NCBI RefSeq assembly: GCF_008033235.1
Contig: NZ_CP042432.1
Span: 1,054,001-1,118,000 of the forward strand
Source: Anseongella ginsenosidimutans
GTDB taxonomy: Bacteria; Bacteroidota; Bacteroidia; Sphingobacteriales; Sphingobacteriaceae
Direction: 5' to 3'
DNA length: 64,000 nt
How positions within the stretch are numbered: the stretch's first letter is position 1; every line of letters starts with the position of its first letter. Position numbers and translations under genes: made by a program. Shown piece after piece: positions 44,918 to 54,723 of this stretch. The notes under the pieces are model-generated. The model was not told the origin of the DNA and did not search any database. It saw only the letters and a list, made by a program, of their open reading frames with translations.

Positions 44918-45078
44918 GGCTAATCTGGTAACACTTGTTAAAAAATGTTAAATTTTGTTAAATGACAACCGCAGCATCTATTTTTACTGCAACAAAGATA
45001 GTAAGCATTAGGTTATCAAGTAAACGGTATAAATTTTGTTTTACTATGTTAGCTGAAAATACAACAAGACAAACGAAG

Positions 45079-46593
45079 ATGGATATGAAAAGAATACTTT
45101 CTACAGTACTGATTGCAGTTCTGGGGGGCCTCATTGCCCTCGGCATGTACAAGATCTTTGAAAGACCGGGAAAAGTTACGTCTATTGAAGAAAGGCAGCA
45201 GGCGCAGTTTGCCAGCCTGAAAACACCTTCAATGGTAGGATCGGCAGGTTCCGTAGATTTTACGGAAGCGGCAGCCAGGGTAACGCCGGCGGTAGTTTAT
45301 ATTCAAACGACTTACCCGATGAATTACCGCAACGGCGGCCAGCAATTTCCGATGGAAGACTTTTTTGATTTTTTTGACGAGCCGCGGAGGCCTCAGCAGC
45401 CGCGCCGCGCACCCAGGGCCTCCGGATCCGGTGTGATCATAACAGATGACGGATATATCGTTACCAATAATCACGTGGTGGAGAACGGCGACAAGGTAGA
45501 AGTTACACTGAATAACCGTGAGACTTATGAAGCCGACGTGATCGGGACCGATCCGGGAAGCGACCTTGCCCTGCTGAAAATTAATGCCAGCGACCTGCCC
45601 TTCGTTCCATATGGAAATTCTGACGATGTAAAAGTGGGAGAATGGGTACTGGCCATTGGCAATCCCTTTGACCTCCGGTCCACGGTTACTGCCGGTATCG
45701 TAAGCGCTACGGCGCGAAGCATCGGCATTCTCGGTTCCGACCGCCCCTTAAGCCAGGGAGAGACCCCGACAGCCGCAATTGAATCATTTATACAGACCGA
45801 TGCCGTGATCAACCGCGGGAACAGCGGCGGCGCCCTGGTAAACACTAACGGGGAGCTGGTGGGTATCAACACGGCAATTATGTCGCATACCGGTTCTTAC
45901 GAAGGTTACGGATTTGCCGTTCCGGTAAATATCGTGAAAAAGGTAATTGACGATCTCCTTAAATACGGCCAGGTTCAGCGAGCCTTTATCGGCGTGTCCT
46001 TCACGCCCATCAACGCTGCATTCGCCAAAGAGCGGGAACTGGGGACCAACCAGGGTATTTATGTGGAAGATGTTGTTGAAGAAGGAGCAGCCCAGGAAGC
46101 CGGGATACGCAAGGGCGATATTATTACCAAAATGGATGGCCGTGAGATTATGGGTACGGGAGACTTGATGGCCGTGGTGGGACGCCATGCTCCCGGCGAC
46201 AAAGTGGAAGTGACCATACGGCGCGAAGGAAAAGAGCGTAAGCTGAATCTTACCTTTAAGAATCGCCAGGGAACGGTTAAGCCTGAAATTGCAAAAGCGG
46301 ACTTTGATGCCCTGGGCATTGAACTTAAGCCGCTGTCCGATGACGAAAAGAAGCAGCTTCGTACCGAAAACGGTGTTCGCGTTACTGAAGTGAACGAAGA
46401 CAGCCAGATATATCATTATACCCAGATAAGGGAAGGTTTTGTGATTACCCGGGTAAACGGGCGGGAAGTAGACGGAGAGGAATCCATCCAACGAGCCTTG
46501 CAGCAAACCCAGCAGGGAATGGTGCAAATCCAGGGCTTCTTCCCCAATCAGCCGGGCATGTACACTTACACATTCCCGCTTAAAAAGCAGTAA
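45079..46593 (+). CDS. HtrA/Do-like periplasmic serine protease
   Basis: 504-residue envelope protease and chaperone that degrades misfolded proteins. N-terminal membrane anchor or signal (I-L-S-T-V-L-I-A-V-L-G-G-L-I-A-L), trypsin-like domain with the triad His132 (T-N-N-H-V-V-E), Asp162 (G-S-D-L-A-L-L) and Ser249 (N-R-G-N-S-G-G-A-L), then two PDZ domains at about 320-410 and 420-504. An extension to an upstream ATG at 44962 is possible but lacks signal-peptide character, so M-D-M-K-R-I-L is used. Ends in a strong shared terminator. Confidence 0.93.
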   Translation: MDMKRILSTVLIAVLGGLIALGMYKIFERPGKVTSIEERQQAQFASLKTPSMVGSAGSVDFTEAAARVTPAVVYIQTTYPMNYRNGGQQFPMEDFFDFFDEPRRPQQPRRAPRASGSGVIITDDGYIVTNNHVVENGDKVEVTLNNRETYEADVIGTDPGSDLALLKINASDLPFVPYGNSDDVKVGEWVLAIGNPFDLRSTVTAGIVSATARSIGILGSDRPLSQGETPTAAIESFIQTDAVINRGNSGGALVNTNGELVGINTAIMSHTGSYEGYGFAVPVNIVKKVIDDLLKYGQVQRAFIGVSFTPINAAFAKERELGTNQGIYVEDVVEEGAAQEAGIRKGDIITKMDGREIMGTGDLMAVVGRHAPGDKVEVTIRREGKERKLNLTFKNRQGTVKPEIAKADFDALGIELKPLSDDEKKQLRTENGVRVTEVNEDSQIYHYTQIREGFVITRVNGREVDGEESIQRALQQTQQGMVQIQGFFPNQPGMYTYTFPLKKQ

Positions 46594-46612
46594 AACTCAG
46601 GCTTGGTAGCAT

Positions 46613-46651
46613 AAAAAATCCGGCGCCCGTTCAGAAGGCGCCGGATTTTTT
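46613..46651. terminator. Bidirectional terminator, htrA / lytT
   Basis: Perfect 15-bp stem AAAAAATCCGGCGCC / GGCGCCGGATTTTTT with a 9-nt loop; A- and T-runs on both sides serve the two convergent genes. Confidence 0.9.
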
Positions 46652-46675
46652 TATTCCGGTCTGCATGGCCCGGAC

Positions 46676-47410
46676 TTACAGCCCCAGGGCCTCTTTGAGA
46701 CGGGCATAGCCCGATTTACTTACCGGCAGCTGAATGCCTGAAGTTAAAACGGCCAGGTGAGTATCCTTTTCATATGGATCTATGCGGGTAACCTGGTTCA
46801 GGTTTACGATATATGAGCGATGTATCCGTATAAAATGCTGGCTGTCCAGCAGCTCCTCAAAAAACTGCATCGTCCTGTTCTTCATAAAGGAACCGTCACC
46901 GGCGCGGATCTTTACGTAGTCCCCCGAGGCTTCAAGGTAATGGATTGACTGGACAGGAATGATCTTGATCCGGCCTTCCGACTTTACCACCACCCGGTTT
47001 TGCCTGGCGGCGGGAGCATAAAAGCTTTCCGGTAGTTTCCCGGGAAGCGTCCCAGAACTTTTTCGCAGCATCCATTTGTCGATCGCCTTGTCAAAGCGTT
47101 CGCGGGAAAAGGGTTTTAACAGGTAATCAATAGCGTTCGCCTCGAAAGCTTTGATAGCATATTCGTCAAAAGCGGTCGTAAATATAACGGGGGGTGGTTC
47201 ATCAATCAGCTCCAGCAGCTCCAGGCCGCTGATCTTCGGCATTTGTATATCCAGGAACACCAAACCGGGGTTCCACTGGGAAATTGCTTTCATTCCTTCA
47301 AAGCCATCATTGCATTCTTCCACAATCTCTATTTCCCCATAAGGACGAAGGTATTCCCGGATAATTTCACGGGACAAAGGTTCGTCATCAATTAAAACAG
47401 CCTGGATCAT
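46676..47410 (-). CDS. LytTR-family response regulator
   Basis: 244-residue regulator. Receiver domain at residues 3-115 with phospho-acceptor Asp54 (L-V-F-L-D-I-Q-M-P) and K in L-L-K-P-F. LytTR DNA-binding domain at about 145-244 (I-H-Y-L-E-A-S-G-D-Y-V-K-I, F-I-R-I-H-R-S-Y-I-V-N-L). Its start overlaps the stop of the LytS-like kinase by 4 bp, so the two are coupled. Targets cannot be read from the window, but the LiaF-like gene of the same operon points to envelope-stress control. Confidence 0.95.
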   Translation of the reverse strand: MIQAVLIDDEPLSREIIREYLRPYGEIEIVEECNDGFEGMKAISQWNPGLVFLDIQMPKISGLELLELIDEPPPVIFTTAFDEYAIKAFEANAIDYLLKPFSRERFDKAIDKWMLRKSSGTLPGKLPESFYAPAARQNRVVVKSEGRIKIIPVQSIHYLEASGDYVKIRAGDGSFMKNRTMQFFEELLDSQHFIRIHRSYIVNLNQVTRIDPYEKDTHLAVLTSGIQLPVSKSGYARLKEALGL

Positions 47411-48444
47411 GATTGTTGGGGTATTTTAAGGGTACTCGTAAATATATTTTTTTCGGCGGAAGTTTCCAGGAGGTCGTTCCTGGCAAAGATCAGGTACAGC
47501 CTGCGCCGGATTGACGTCAGACCGAAACCTGTTCCTTGCTGGGGCGGTAAATCGGGGTCGAAAGGGTTAACGATTCGAATCTCCAGCATACCCGGAGAAG
47601 CGTTGACTTCAATTTTGATAGTAATGGAATCAGTTGTATTGTAAAGGCCGAATTTAATAGCGTTTTCAACGATAGGCTGAAGCAGCAGCGGCGGCATTAA
47701 CAGCGAGCAGGCCCCTTCCTGTGCATTGATCTCGGTATTCAGCCGATGACTGAACCGCACTTTTTCTATGTCCAGGTACAATTGCAGCAATTGCAGCTCC
47801 TCCCGGGCGCTCACCAGTTTCTGGTGTTCTTTTTTCAGGGAGCTTCTCAGAAAATCGGATAACTGCTGGATCATATGCCGCGCCTCCTCAGGCCGGGAAA
47901 GGGTGAGTGCGCTAATGGAATTAAGGCTGTTGAACAGGAAATGCGGCTGCAGCTGCTGCCGGAGCTTAAAGAGTTCCGCCTCCTTTGACTGCTTTTCAAT
48001 CACCTCGGCCCTCATATGGTTTTGCTGGCGTTCTTCCTGGCTGTACCAGAGCAGGTTAAGTACCGTTATCCAGCCAATGATCAGGAAGCCGAAACAAAAG
48101 CGAAGCGGCCAGGACTGCTTTATAAATAAAAGGTAGCCTTCATCCGGCGCGATCAGCTGCAGGAGCCACTGGCTGCAGCATACCCAGATCCCGGCCAGGG
48201 CCATGGTAACAATAAAACTAAAAAAATAGGTATCATGGGTAGGCCGGTAGAATGCCAGCTTGAAGGTCATGGCAAGACAGCATATTCCCAGTAAAAGATT
48301 GGAAACCAGGCTGTCCAGCAGCGCGATCTGCCAGTTTACTCCCACGAGAAAGTGGAGCAGCCAGGCATGAACACCCATCCAGCACAGCCAGATAAAGGCA
48401 AATGCCCAGGAAAATTTCCGGTTAGACAGCGGATAGTTTGCCAT
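47407..48444 (-). CDS. LytS-like sensor histidine kinase
   Basis: 345-residue kinase of the His_kinase (PF06580-like) type. About four membrane helices in the first 150 residues, then the phospho-acceptor motif L-Q-P-H-F-L-F-N-S-L-N with His168, and an ATPase domain with P-P-L-L-L-Q-P-I-V-E-N-A-I-K-F-G and G-T-G-F-G-L-T-S-I. No separate sensor domain; the membrane part is presumably the sensor. Partner of the overlapping LytTR regulator. Confidence 0.93.
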   Translation of the reverse strand: MANYPLSNRKFSWAFAFIWLCWMGVHAWLLHFLVGVNWQIALLDSLVSNLLLGICCLAMTFKLAFYRPTHDTYFFSFIVTMALAGIWVCCSQWLLQLIAPDEGYLLFIKQSWPLRFCFGFLIIGWITVLNLLWYSQEERQQNHMRAEVIEKQSKEAELFKLRQQLQPHFLFNSLNSISALTLSRPEEARHMIQQLSDFLRSSLKKEHQKLVSAREELQLLQLYLDIEKVRFSHRLNTEINAQEGACSLLMPPLLLQPIVENAIKFGLYNTTDSITIKIEVNASPGMLEIRIVNPFDPDLPPQQGTGFGLTSIRRRLYLIFARNDLLETSAEKNIFTSTLKIPQQS

Positions 48445-48456
48445 TCTTATATGCTG

Positions 48457-48837
48457 CTACAGCGACAAGCTGGAACCCAGGAGGCTGTCAATAGATTGCC
48501 GCTCGCAATTGCTTCGTACCCTTTCGGCTCTGAGTTCGATAAGGCCCACGTAATTTTCTTCGTTTTCAGGTTCCACAATACGGGAATAAAGTTCGGTTTT
48601 GTCTTTTAGTTCGTTTACCCGCTGCAGCTCGGCTACGTCAATGAAACTCCAAATGACGGATTCGTCCTTCGAATTGTTGAACGTGTTCTGTTCTTCGAGG
48701 CCTATTTCAATCGCCTTTTTTAACGCTTCCTGTTCGTTGCCGGCCTGGATAAGCCGCAGCTGCTCGTCAAACTGCGGGGTATGTTCTCCGTCTCCGCAAA
48801 TTACCTGAAAGATGATCTTTGAAATGTACCAGCCCAT
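48457..48837 (-). CDS. DUF4288 family protein
   Basis: 126-residue soluble protein beginning M-G-W-Y-I-S-K-I-I-F-Q-V, with F-D-E-Q-L-R-L-I-Q-A-x-x-x-x-E-A-L-K-K-A and F-I-D-V-A-E-L, all typical of DUF4288. Function unknown. It lies between the LiaF-like and LytS-like genes with gaps of 18 and 12 bp, so it is co-transcribed with an envelope-stress two-component system. Confidence 0.8.
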   Translation of the reverse strand: MGWYISKIIFQVICGDGEHTPQFDEQLRLIQAGNEQEALKKAIEIGLEEQNTFNNSKDESVIWSFIDVAELQRVNELKDKTELYSRIVEPENEENYVGLIELRAERVRSNCERQSIDSLLGSSLSL

Positions 48838-48855
48838 AATTAACCTGTTTAGTTG

Positions 48856-49656
48856 TCAAAAGCTTTTAATTTCCACTCCGCCGAAAACCGATACACCACT
48901 TATTATTAATATTTTAGACGTCTGATCTGCTACTACCGGGGGCGTGACTCTTTTATCATCAGTCCCCCCGAAAATATTGACCATCTCGTCTTTTATCTGC
49001 CAGTTTGAAGGGACCATGATCGTTGTTCCGCCAAAAATGTTGACCACTTCCAGTACCACCGACCCCGTAAAATCCGCCTGCGTAAGGTTGAGGTCATTTC
49101 CCCCGAAAATGGCGGTTACATCGCCTCCCTTGAAATCCTTGGAAAAAATATTTTTCTGGCTTCCGCCGAAAATGGAAATGGCTTCCAGGAAATCTTCGTT
49201 AGCCGGCATGGCCGCCGGCCCTCCTTCACGGAACCGCCTCCTTTCCCTTGCCCTGTCCCGGAATGCCCCGCATCGCCGGTATTGATCATGCCGGCTGTTT
49301 CTCCAGGGACGAAGTGTGATTGCCAGGCCGATAATGATCAGCAAGGCAGGCAGCAAAAAGGGGAGCAGGTCGACGCTGCCATCATACACCCGGTCAAACA
49401 GGAAGATGCTTCCTACCAGTATCAGGATAATCCAGCCTCCGTTTCTGAACCCATGCTTAATTCCCGCAAATATGCCGAAGGCAATTAACAGCATGGGCCA
49501 TGTAAAGAGCCATTCCGGGAAATTGGCTCCCAGCCGGTCAGCCAGAAAAACCAAACCTACGGCTATAACAAACATTCCCGCCCAGATCCGGTTGGATCGC
49601 CGCTGCTCCGGTTTGTTATCGTCTTTTTCCTCATCCATATTCATGTTACTCTCCAT
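48856..49656 (-). CDS. LiaF-like membrane protein
   Basis: About 266 residues. Four short membrane helices in the N-terminal half (W-A-G-M-F-V-I-A-V-G-L-V-F-L-A-D and following, the LiaF/DUF5668-type region), then a soluble beta-helix-like C-terminal half with repeated I-F-G-G motifs (S-I-F-G-G-S, A-I-F-G-G-N, N-I-F-G-G-T twice, S-V-F-G-G-V). In Firmicutes LiaF restrains a cell-wall stress kinase; here it heads the DUF4288-LytS-LytT operon and may do likewise. Start taken as the ATG at 49656 rather than the TTG at 49671. Confidence 0.83.
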   Translation of the reverse strand: MESNMNMDEEKDDNKPEQRRSNRIWAGMFVIAVGLVFLADRLGANFPEWLFTWPMLLIAFGIFAGIKHGFRNGGWIILILVGSIFLFDRVYDGSVDLLPFLLPALLIIIGLAITLRPWRNSRHDQYRRCGAFRDRARERRRFREGGPAAMPANEDFLEAISIFGGSQKNIFSKDFKGGDVTAIFGGNDLNLTQADFTGSVVLEVVNIFGGTTIMVPSNWQIKDEMVNIFGGTDDKRVTPPVVADQTSKILIISGVSVFGGVEIKSF

Positions 49657-49876
49657 ATTGAATTGAATCAAAGGTAAGTTCCAAAAGCAGCCGCAACAAG
49701 GCAGAAGAGTTTATTCCGGCGAAAATCTCGGTGAACGCCGGTTTTTTGCCGACAAAGCAACCGAAGCTCGTGAGCGTACTCCACCCGGCATCCGCAAGCG
49801 GACGTAATTCCTTGTACGAGAACTTACTCAATATAAAGTTGGGTACTCTGTTGTGTAAAGATGGATACTTTCTGTT

Positions 49877-50003
49877 GCGCGGGGGGGCGGCGCGCGCCGG
49901 AGGGAATGGCGTAGCCGGACTCGCTCAGGCAATTTGTGCGGCAGAGCCGCACGAATTGACATCGCTCCCTGCGGCTACGCCATATCCCTGTTCGGCCCCT
50001 GCG
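49877..50003. repeat. Large nested inverted repeat in a 380-bp gap
   Basis: Non-coding gap between the LiaF-like gene and metK. It contains nested stems: ATGGCGTAGCCG (49906-49917) with CGGCTACGCCAT (49972-49983), and inside it AATTTGTGCGGC (49931-49942) with GCCGCACGAATT (49946-49957, one mismatch, 3-nt loop). An outer GCGCGGGGGG / CCCCTGCGC pairing is also possible. GC-rich, unlike its flanks; it resembles a dispersed repeat or MITE-like element. The left part (49672-49870) holds a 61-codon frame with no support. Confidence 0.55.
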
Positions 50004-50038
50004 CAAGGGAGCATCCGCGCTGAAAAATGTTGTCCGAA

Positions 50039-51277
50039 TTATTGAAGGTCAAAAGCTTCCCGGATCTTATCAACGAGGTCTAACTTTTCCCAGGTAAAGG
50101 TTTCGTATTTTTTGCCGTTAATTTCCCTGATGCCCGGGTTGCGGCCCATGTGGCCATAGGCGGCGGTACCGGAAAAGATCGGATTTTTCAGGCCAAAATG
50201 GTTAACGATATTATAAGGGCGCAGGTCGAAAAGCTTTTTAAGGCGGCGCGCAATTTCGCCATCGCTTAGTTTCTTTCCGTCATCCCCGTTTACTTTAGTA
50301 GTTCCGTAAGTAGTCACGTATAATCCTACCGGTTCGGCTACGCCAATGGCATAGGCCACCTGTACCAGCGCCTGGTCCGCAACTCCGGCAGCGACCAGGT
50401 TTTTAGCGAGGTAGCGGGTAGCATAAGCAGCAGAACGATCTACTTTCGAAGCATCCTTCCCGGAGAAGGCGCCTCCGCCATGCGCTCCTTTTCCGCCATA
50501 AGTATCTACAATGATCTTGCGGCCGGTCAGCCCGGAGTCGCCATGCGGCCCGCCGATCACAAACTTCCCTGTGGGGTTTACATGGAATTTAATATCGGCA
50601 GTAAATAGACGCTGCATTCTCCTGGAGAGTAATTTCTTTACCCTCGGCAGAAGCACGGTCTTGATATCGCTTTCAATCTTTTCTAACGCACCGGGGAAAT
50701 CATCATGCTGGGTGGAGAGTACAATGGTATCAATCCTCACCGGCTTATGTTTATCACTGTATTCGATCGTTACCTGTGATTTAGCGTCCGGCCGCAGGTA
50801 TTTCATCTTCTTACCCTCTTTACGAATGGCTGCCAGTTCCTGAAGCAGCAGATGAGAGAGGCTCAGCGCCAGCGGCATGTAATTATCCGTCTCATTCGTG
50901 GCATATCCGAACATCATTCCCTGGTCGCCGGCACCTTGCTCCTCCGGTTTGCTTCGTTCCACCCCCTGGTTAATATCAGGAGATTGCTCGTGCAGGGCGG
51001 AAATAACGGCACAGGAATTGGCGTCGAACATATATTCTGAGCGGGTATAGCCTATCCGTTCAATCACCTTCCTGGCTACCGCCTGGACATCCACGTAGGC
51101 GCCGGATTTGATTTCCCCGGCGAGCATTACCAGCCCGGTAGTTACCAAGGTTTCACAGGCAACCTTCGATTCAGGATCTTCGGTAAGGAATTCGTCCAGG
51201 ATGGCATCGGAGATCTGGTCAGCTACTTTGTCAGGATGTCCTTCGGAAACTGATTCAGAGGTGAAAAGATAAGGCAT
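50039..51277 (-). CDS. metK: S-adenosylmethionine synthetase
   Basis: 412-residue cytoplasmic enzyme making S-adenosylmethionine from methionine and ATP. Start [17 protein letters not shown]; the ATG at 51277 is favoured over an upstream TTG. Conserved [12 protein letters not shown], the P-loop-like [13 protein letters not shown] and G-G-G-A-F-S-G-K-D are all intact. A TAGCTTTG -7 element (51322-51329, minus strand) lies upstream. The C-terminal part is somewhat longer than in E. coli, as is usual in Bacteroidota. Confidence 0.97.
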   Translation of the reverse strand: MPYLFTSESVSEGHPDKVADQISDAILDEFLTEDPESKVACETLVTTGLVMLAGEIKSGAYVDVQAVARKVIERIGYTRSEYMFDANSCAVISALHEQSPDINQGVERSKPEEQGAGDQGMMFGYATNETDNYMPLALSLSHLLLQELAAIRKEGKKMKYLRPDAKSQVTIEYSDKHKPVRIDTIVLSTQHDDFPGALEKIESDIKTVLLPRVKKLLSRRMQRLFTADIKFHVNPTGKFVIGGPHGDSGLTGRKIIVDTYGGKGAHGGGAFSGKDASKVDRSAAYATRYLAKNLVAAGVADQALVQVAYAIGVAEPVGLYVTTYGTTKVNGDDGKKLSDGEIARRLKKLFDLRPYNIVNHFGLKNPIFSGTAAYGHMGRNPGIREINGKKYETFTWEKLDLVDKIREAFDLQ

Positions 51278-51366
51278 AGACTTGCTGTTCAATGATTAAT
51301 ATGACTCATTCCAAATACCTGCAAAGCTATAATAAAATTTCAAATTTTATTGCTTAATTCGTTGAT

Positions 51367-52256
51367 ATGACCTTAAAAAGGAGCGTTCTGTTTGTAATAA
51401 ATCCCATTGCGGGAGGAAAGGAGAAGCGGCACCTGCACCGCATCATTAAGCGGGAGCTGGACCATTCCAGGTTTCACTATGAATTTGCTTATACCGAAAG
51501 CGCAGACCATGCCCGCAGGCTGTCAAAATCGGCCTCTTATCTTGGATTTGACGTGGTGGCGGCTGTGGGGGAGACGGAACGGTGAATGAAGTGGCCCGGG
51601 GCATCCTGGAGCTTGGGAAAGAGCAGGCTGCAATGGCCATTATTCCTTTCGGATCGGGTAACGGCCTTGCGCGTCATCTTCGCATTCCCATGAGGCCGGC
51701 AGCTGCCGTGCGCCTGATCAACCGGCTAAAGACAACCCGCATGGATGCCGGCTTAATGAACGGATTTCCCTTTTTCTGTGTGGCGGGGGCTGGATTTGAC
51801 GCCCATATCAGTCAATTATTCGCGAAAAACAAAAAAAGAGGCTTTTCGGGATATATCAAATCCGCCCTGCGGGAGATCCGCTTATACCAGCCTGCCCGCT
51901 ACGAAGTAAAGAGCGGAGGGAAAGTGATCCGCGAAAAGGCCTTCCTGGTAAGTATTGCCAATGCCTCCCAATATGGGAACAATGCCTATATTGCCCCTGG
52001 TGCCAGCACTTCTGACGGCCTGCTGGACGTTTGTATCCTGCAGCCCTTTCCATTTTACCGTTACCCGGAAATGGCGCTGCGGTTAATGACGCGACGCATT
52101 CAATCTTCGCGCTATATGAGAACGGTACGGGGAAAGGAAATTACTGTTCTTCGCGAAGCAGAAGGCCCGGTGCATCTTGACGGCGAACCGCAACACATGG
52201 GTAACCAGTTGGATATTAGGGTAATGCCTTCCTCGATTGCCGTTATAGTGCCATGA
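51367..52256 (+). CDS. Diacylglycerol/lipid kinase (YegS/LCB5-like), frameshifted
   Basis: Cytoplasmic lipid kinase of the DAGK_cat family. N-terminal V-L-F-V-I-N-P-I-A-G-G-K-E and the nucleotide motif G-G-D-G-T-V-N-E-V, which is interrupted by a missing base at a G5 run (51567-51571). The upstream frame reads V-A-A-V-G-E-T-E-R then stops, and the downstream frame resumes with V-N-E-V-A-R-G. One extra G rebuilds the motif and a 296-residue protein. The C-terminal I-P-F-G-S-G-N-G-L-A-R and L-D-G-E-P motifs are intact. Followed by a SUI1 gene 34 bp away. Confidence 0.88.
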
Positions 52257-52290
52257 GGAAGAGCATCAATAAACGAAATACATTAAAGAG

Positions 52291-52632
52291 ATGAAAAAGA
52301 AAAATACCGGCGGTCTTGTTTATTCTACCGATCCCGGCTTTCAGTTGGGTACCAGCCATGAAGACGGGGAAGAAGCAACGCTTGCCCCTAACAGGCAGGA
52401 TCTGCGGGTGCAGCTTGACAGGAAACAACGGGCGGGCAAAGCGGTAACTTTGATCACCGGTTTCAGGGGAAGGCCGGATGACCTTGAAAAGCTGGGAAAA
52501 ATGCTGAAATCGAAATGCGGGACGGGCGGGTCCGTGAAGAACGGCGAGGTCCTGGTACAGGGTGACTTCCGCGAAAAGATCATGCAGATACTGGGATCCG
52601 AAGGCTACCGCGTTAAAAAAAGTGGCGGATAA
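52291..52632 (+). CDS. SUI1/eIF1-like translation factor (YciH type)
   Basis: 113-residue protein with the SUI1 fold in its C-terminal 80 residues: [34 protein letters not shown] and [11 protein letters not shown]. In E. coli the homologue YciH can influence initiation fidelity but is not essential. Complete. Probably shares a transcript with the lipid kinase upstream. Confidence 0.9.
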   Translation: MKKKNTGGLVYSTDPGFQLGTSHEDGEEATLAPNRQDLRVQLDRKQRAGKAVTLITGFRGRPDDLEKLGKMLKSKCGTGGSVKNGEVLVQGDFREKIMQILGSEGYRVKKSGG

Positions 52633-52723
52633 TTTATCACCGGATAAATCGATTGCGAAATCTTTAAGCGCTGTTTTTGAAAGTGTAGGAATTACGGTAA
52701 GATGGCCCTCAGCATGCACTGAG

Positions 52724-52755
52724 TTGGGTTTTCCTGCCTGATTTTCCTATGTTTG
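52724..52755 (+). promoter_or_regulatory. Promoter of pckA
   Basis: TTG-N21-TATGTTTG; the -7 box exactly fits TAnnTTTG. Its end is 56 bp before the pckA ATG. Confidence 0.6.
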
Positions 52756-52811
52756 CCGGTGTTATGACAAGCCAATTGTCGTAATATGTAACCAATCAAT
52801 AAACCTGCTTT

Positions 52812-54421
52812 ATGAATGAAATTGGCTTGAAGGCTGCTACGGCCTCGGTGGCTGATATGGGCCTCCGCGTAGCGTCCGCCAGGTGGAATCTTTCACCTGC
52901 TCAAATGGTGGAAGAAGCAATTCTCCGGTCAGAAGGGCATCTTGCGTCTTCTGGAGCGCTGGCGGTAGATACCGGTGAATTTACAGGGCGCGCTCCTAAG
53001 GACCGCTTCATCGTCAGGGACCGGCTAACCGAGGACGAGATATGGTGGGGCGATGTTAACATTCCCATTTCCCCGGAAGATTTTGACCGGCTGTATAAAA
53101 AGGCTGCGGCCTGGCTGAATAATAAAGAAGTATTTGTTAAGGACGCTTATGCGTGCGCCGGTAAGGATTTCCGCCTGAATATCCGTGTGGTAACTGAAAT
53201 GGCCTACCAGTCATTATTTGCACATAATCTGTTTTTGCGTCTCCAGGAAGATGAGCTGCTGCGCCATCAACCTGACTGGACCATTTTGGTTGCCACCGGT
53301 TTCAGAGCGGACCCCTCGATTGACGGGACCCGGAGCCCGAATTTTACCATTATCAATTTTACACGAAGGATTATCCTTATCGGGGGGACCGGGTATACCG
53401 GTGAGATCAAGAAAGGGATTTTTTCGGTACTTAACTTCCTGCTCCCGCTCGGACATGATATTCTTCCCATGCATTGCGCGGCAAACATGGGAGAAAAGGG
53501 AGACACCGCTATTTTTTTCGGGCTTTCCGGAACAGGAAAGACCACCCTTTCCGCCGATCCCTCACGTTGCCTCATCGGGGACGACGAACATGGCTGGTCC
53601 GGGAAGGGCATTTTTAATTTCGAAGGCGGCTGCTATGCGAAATGTATTAATCTGAGCAAAGAAAAGGAGCCTCAGATTTACCGGGCTATCCGGTTCGGCG
53701 CCCTGCTTGAAAACACCTGCTTTAGAGAAGACAGCAGAATAGTGGATTTTTCCGACACCCGGAAGACGGAGAACACCCGGACCGCCTACCCGATTGAATA
53801 CATTGAAGAGGCGGTTAAGTCATCCTGCGGAAGCCATCCCCGGAATATATTCTTCCTTACGGCGGATGCCTTCGGGGTGCTGCCGCCTATTTCAAGACTT
53901 ACCGCCGGACAGGCAATGTATCATTTTATATCCGGCTACACTGCGAAAATAGCCGGAACAGAAACAGGGATCAACGAACCCCAGGCTACCTTTTCCGCCT
54001 GTTTCGGGAAGGCCTTCCTCCCCCTTCATCCCGGCAGGTATGCCGCATTACTGGGAGACCGCTTGCGAAAGCACCGCGTAACCGCCTGGCTGGTAAATAC
54101 AGGCTGGACAGGAGGCCCCTATGGGACAGGTACCCGTATTCCCCTGGAATATACCCGGGCAATGGTTTCCGCCGCCCTCTCATCGCAGCTGGATAATGCA
54201 CCTTTTATCAATGATCCCGTTTTTGGCCTGGCCACTCCCGCTTCTTGTCCCGGGGTTCCTTCCGCACTGCTGACCCCCGTAACACCTGGAAAAACAAAAA
54301 TGAGTTTGATCTGAGTGCAAGGAAGCTTGCCCGGCTTTTCATTAATAATTTCGATAAATACAAAGACGGCCTGGATCAGGATATTTTAAAATCTGCTAAA
54401 GGAATTTTGGAATTAGCGTAA
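52812..54421 (+). CDS. pckA: Phosphoenolpyruvate carboxykinase (ATP), frameshifted near the end
   Basis: Converts oxaloacetate and ATP to phosphoenolpyruvate in gluconeogenesis. Motifs: R-A-P-K-D-R-F near residue 60, kinase-1a G-L-S-G-T-G-K-T-T (about 237-245), kinase-2 L-I-G-D-D-E-H-G-W, and the specificity motif H-F-I-S-G-Y-T-A-K-I-A-G-T-E. The frame breaks after L-L-T-P at a C5 run (54274-54278). One more C gives R-N-T-W-K-N-K and the normal C-terminal tail to 54421, 536 residues in all. Because the enzyme is highly conserved and the break is at a homopolymer, a sequencing deletion is likely. Ends before a strong terminator. Confidence 0.93.
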
Positions 54422-54447
54422 TAAAAAGCTAATTTTATCGTATGTTT

Positions 54448-54480
54448 AAAAATGCCCCCGGTTCGAATTGGGGCATTTTT
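54448..54480 (+). terminator. Terminator of pckA
   Basis: Stem AAAAATGCCCC / GGGGCATTTTT with an 11-nt loop, followed by a T-rich run. Confidence 0.85.
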
Positions 54481-54635
54481 GTTTTTTATCAGGGAAATTA
54501 TTTTCTCAGCAAGCTTATGGAATTACGAAAGAGAGTGCATCTTATTGGTAGAACAGGATTTTAAAAAGGCAAAAAGTGGTGCATTATGTTTTCGTAAACA
54601 ATTGCTGAAAAAGTTTTTTATTTTGATAAATATTA

Positions 54636-54643
54636 TATTTTTG
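54636..54643 (+). promoter_or_regulatory. Probable -7 element of the exbB-tonB operon
   Basis: TATTTTTG fits TAnnTTTG, 80 bp before the exbB start, in an AT-rich stretch (54481-54723) with no gene. No TTTG box at the usual spacing is seen. Confidence 0.4.
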
Positions 54644-54723
54644 CAGATACGCTTTTTTATAATCATACTTAAAACACTTAAACATAAAAGTTTAAAAAAC
54701 GCAAAAATTAAAAGATCAAGATT

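Noticed and set aside
49646-49831. 61-codon minus-strand frame upstream of the LiaF-like gene
   Set aside because: It overlaps that gene's 5' end and leads into the inverted-repeat region; more likely part of a dispersed non-coding repeat than a protein gene.
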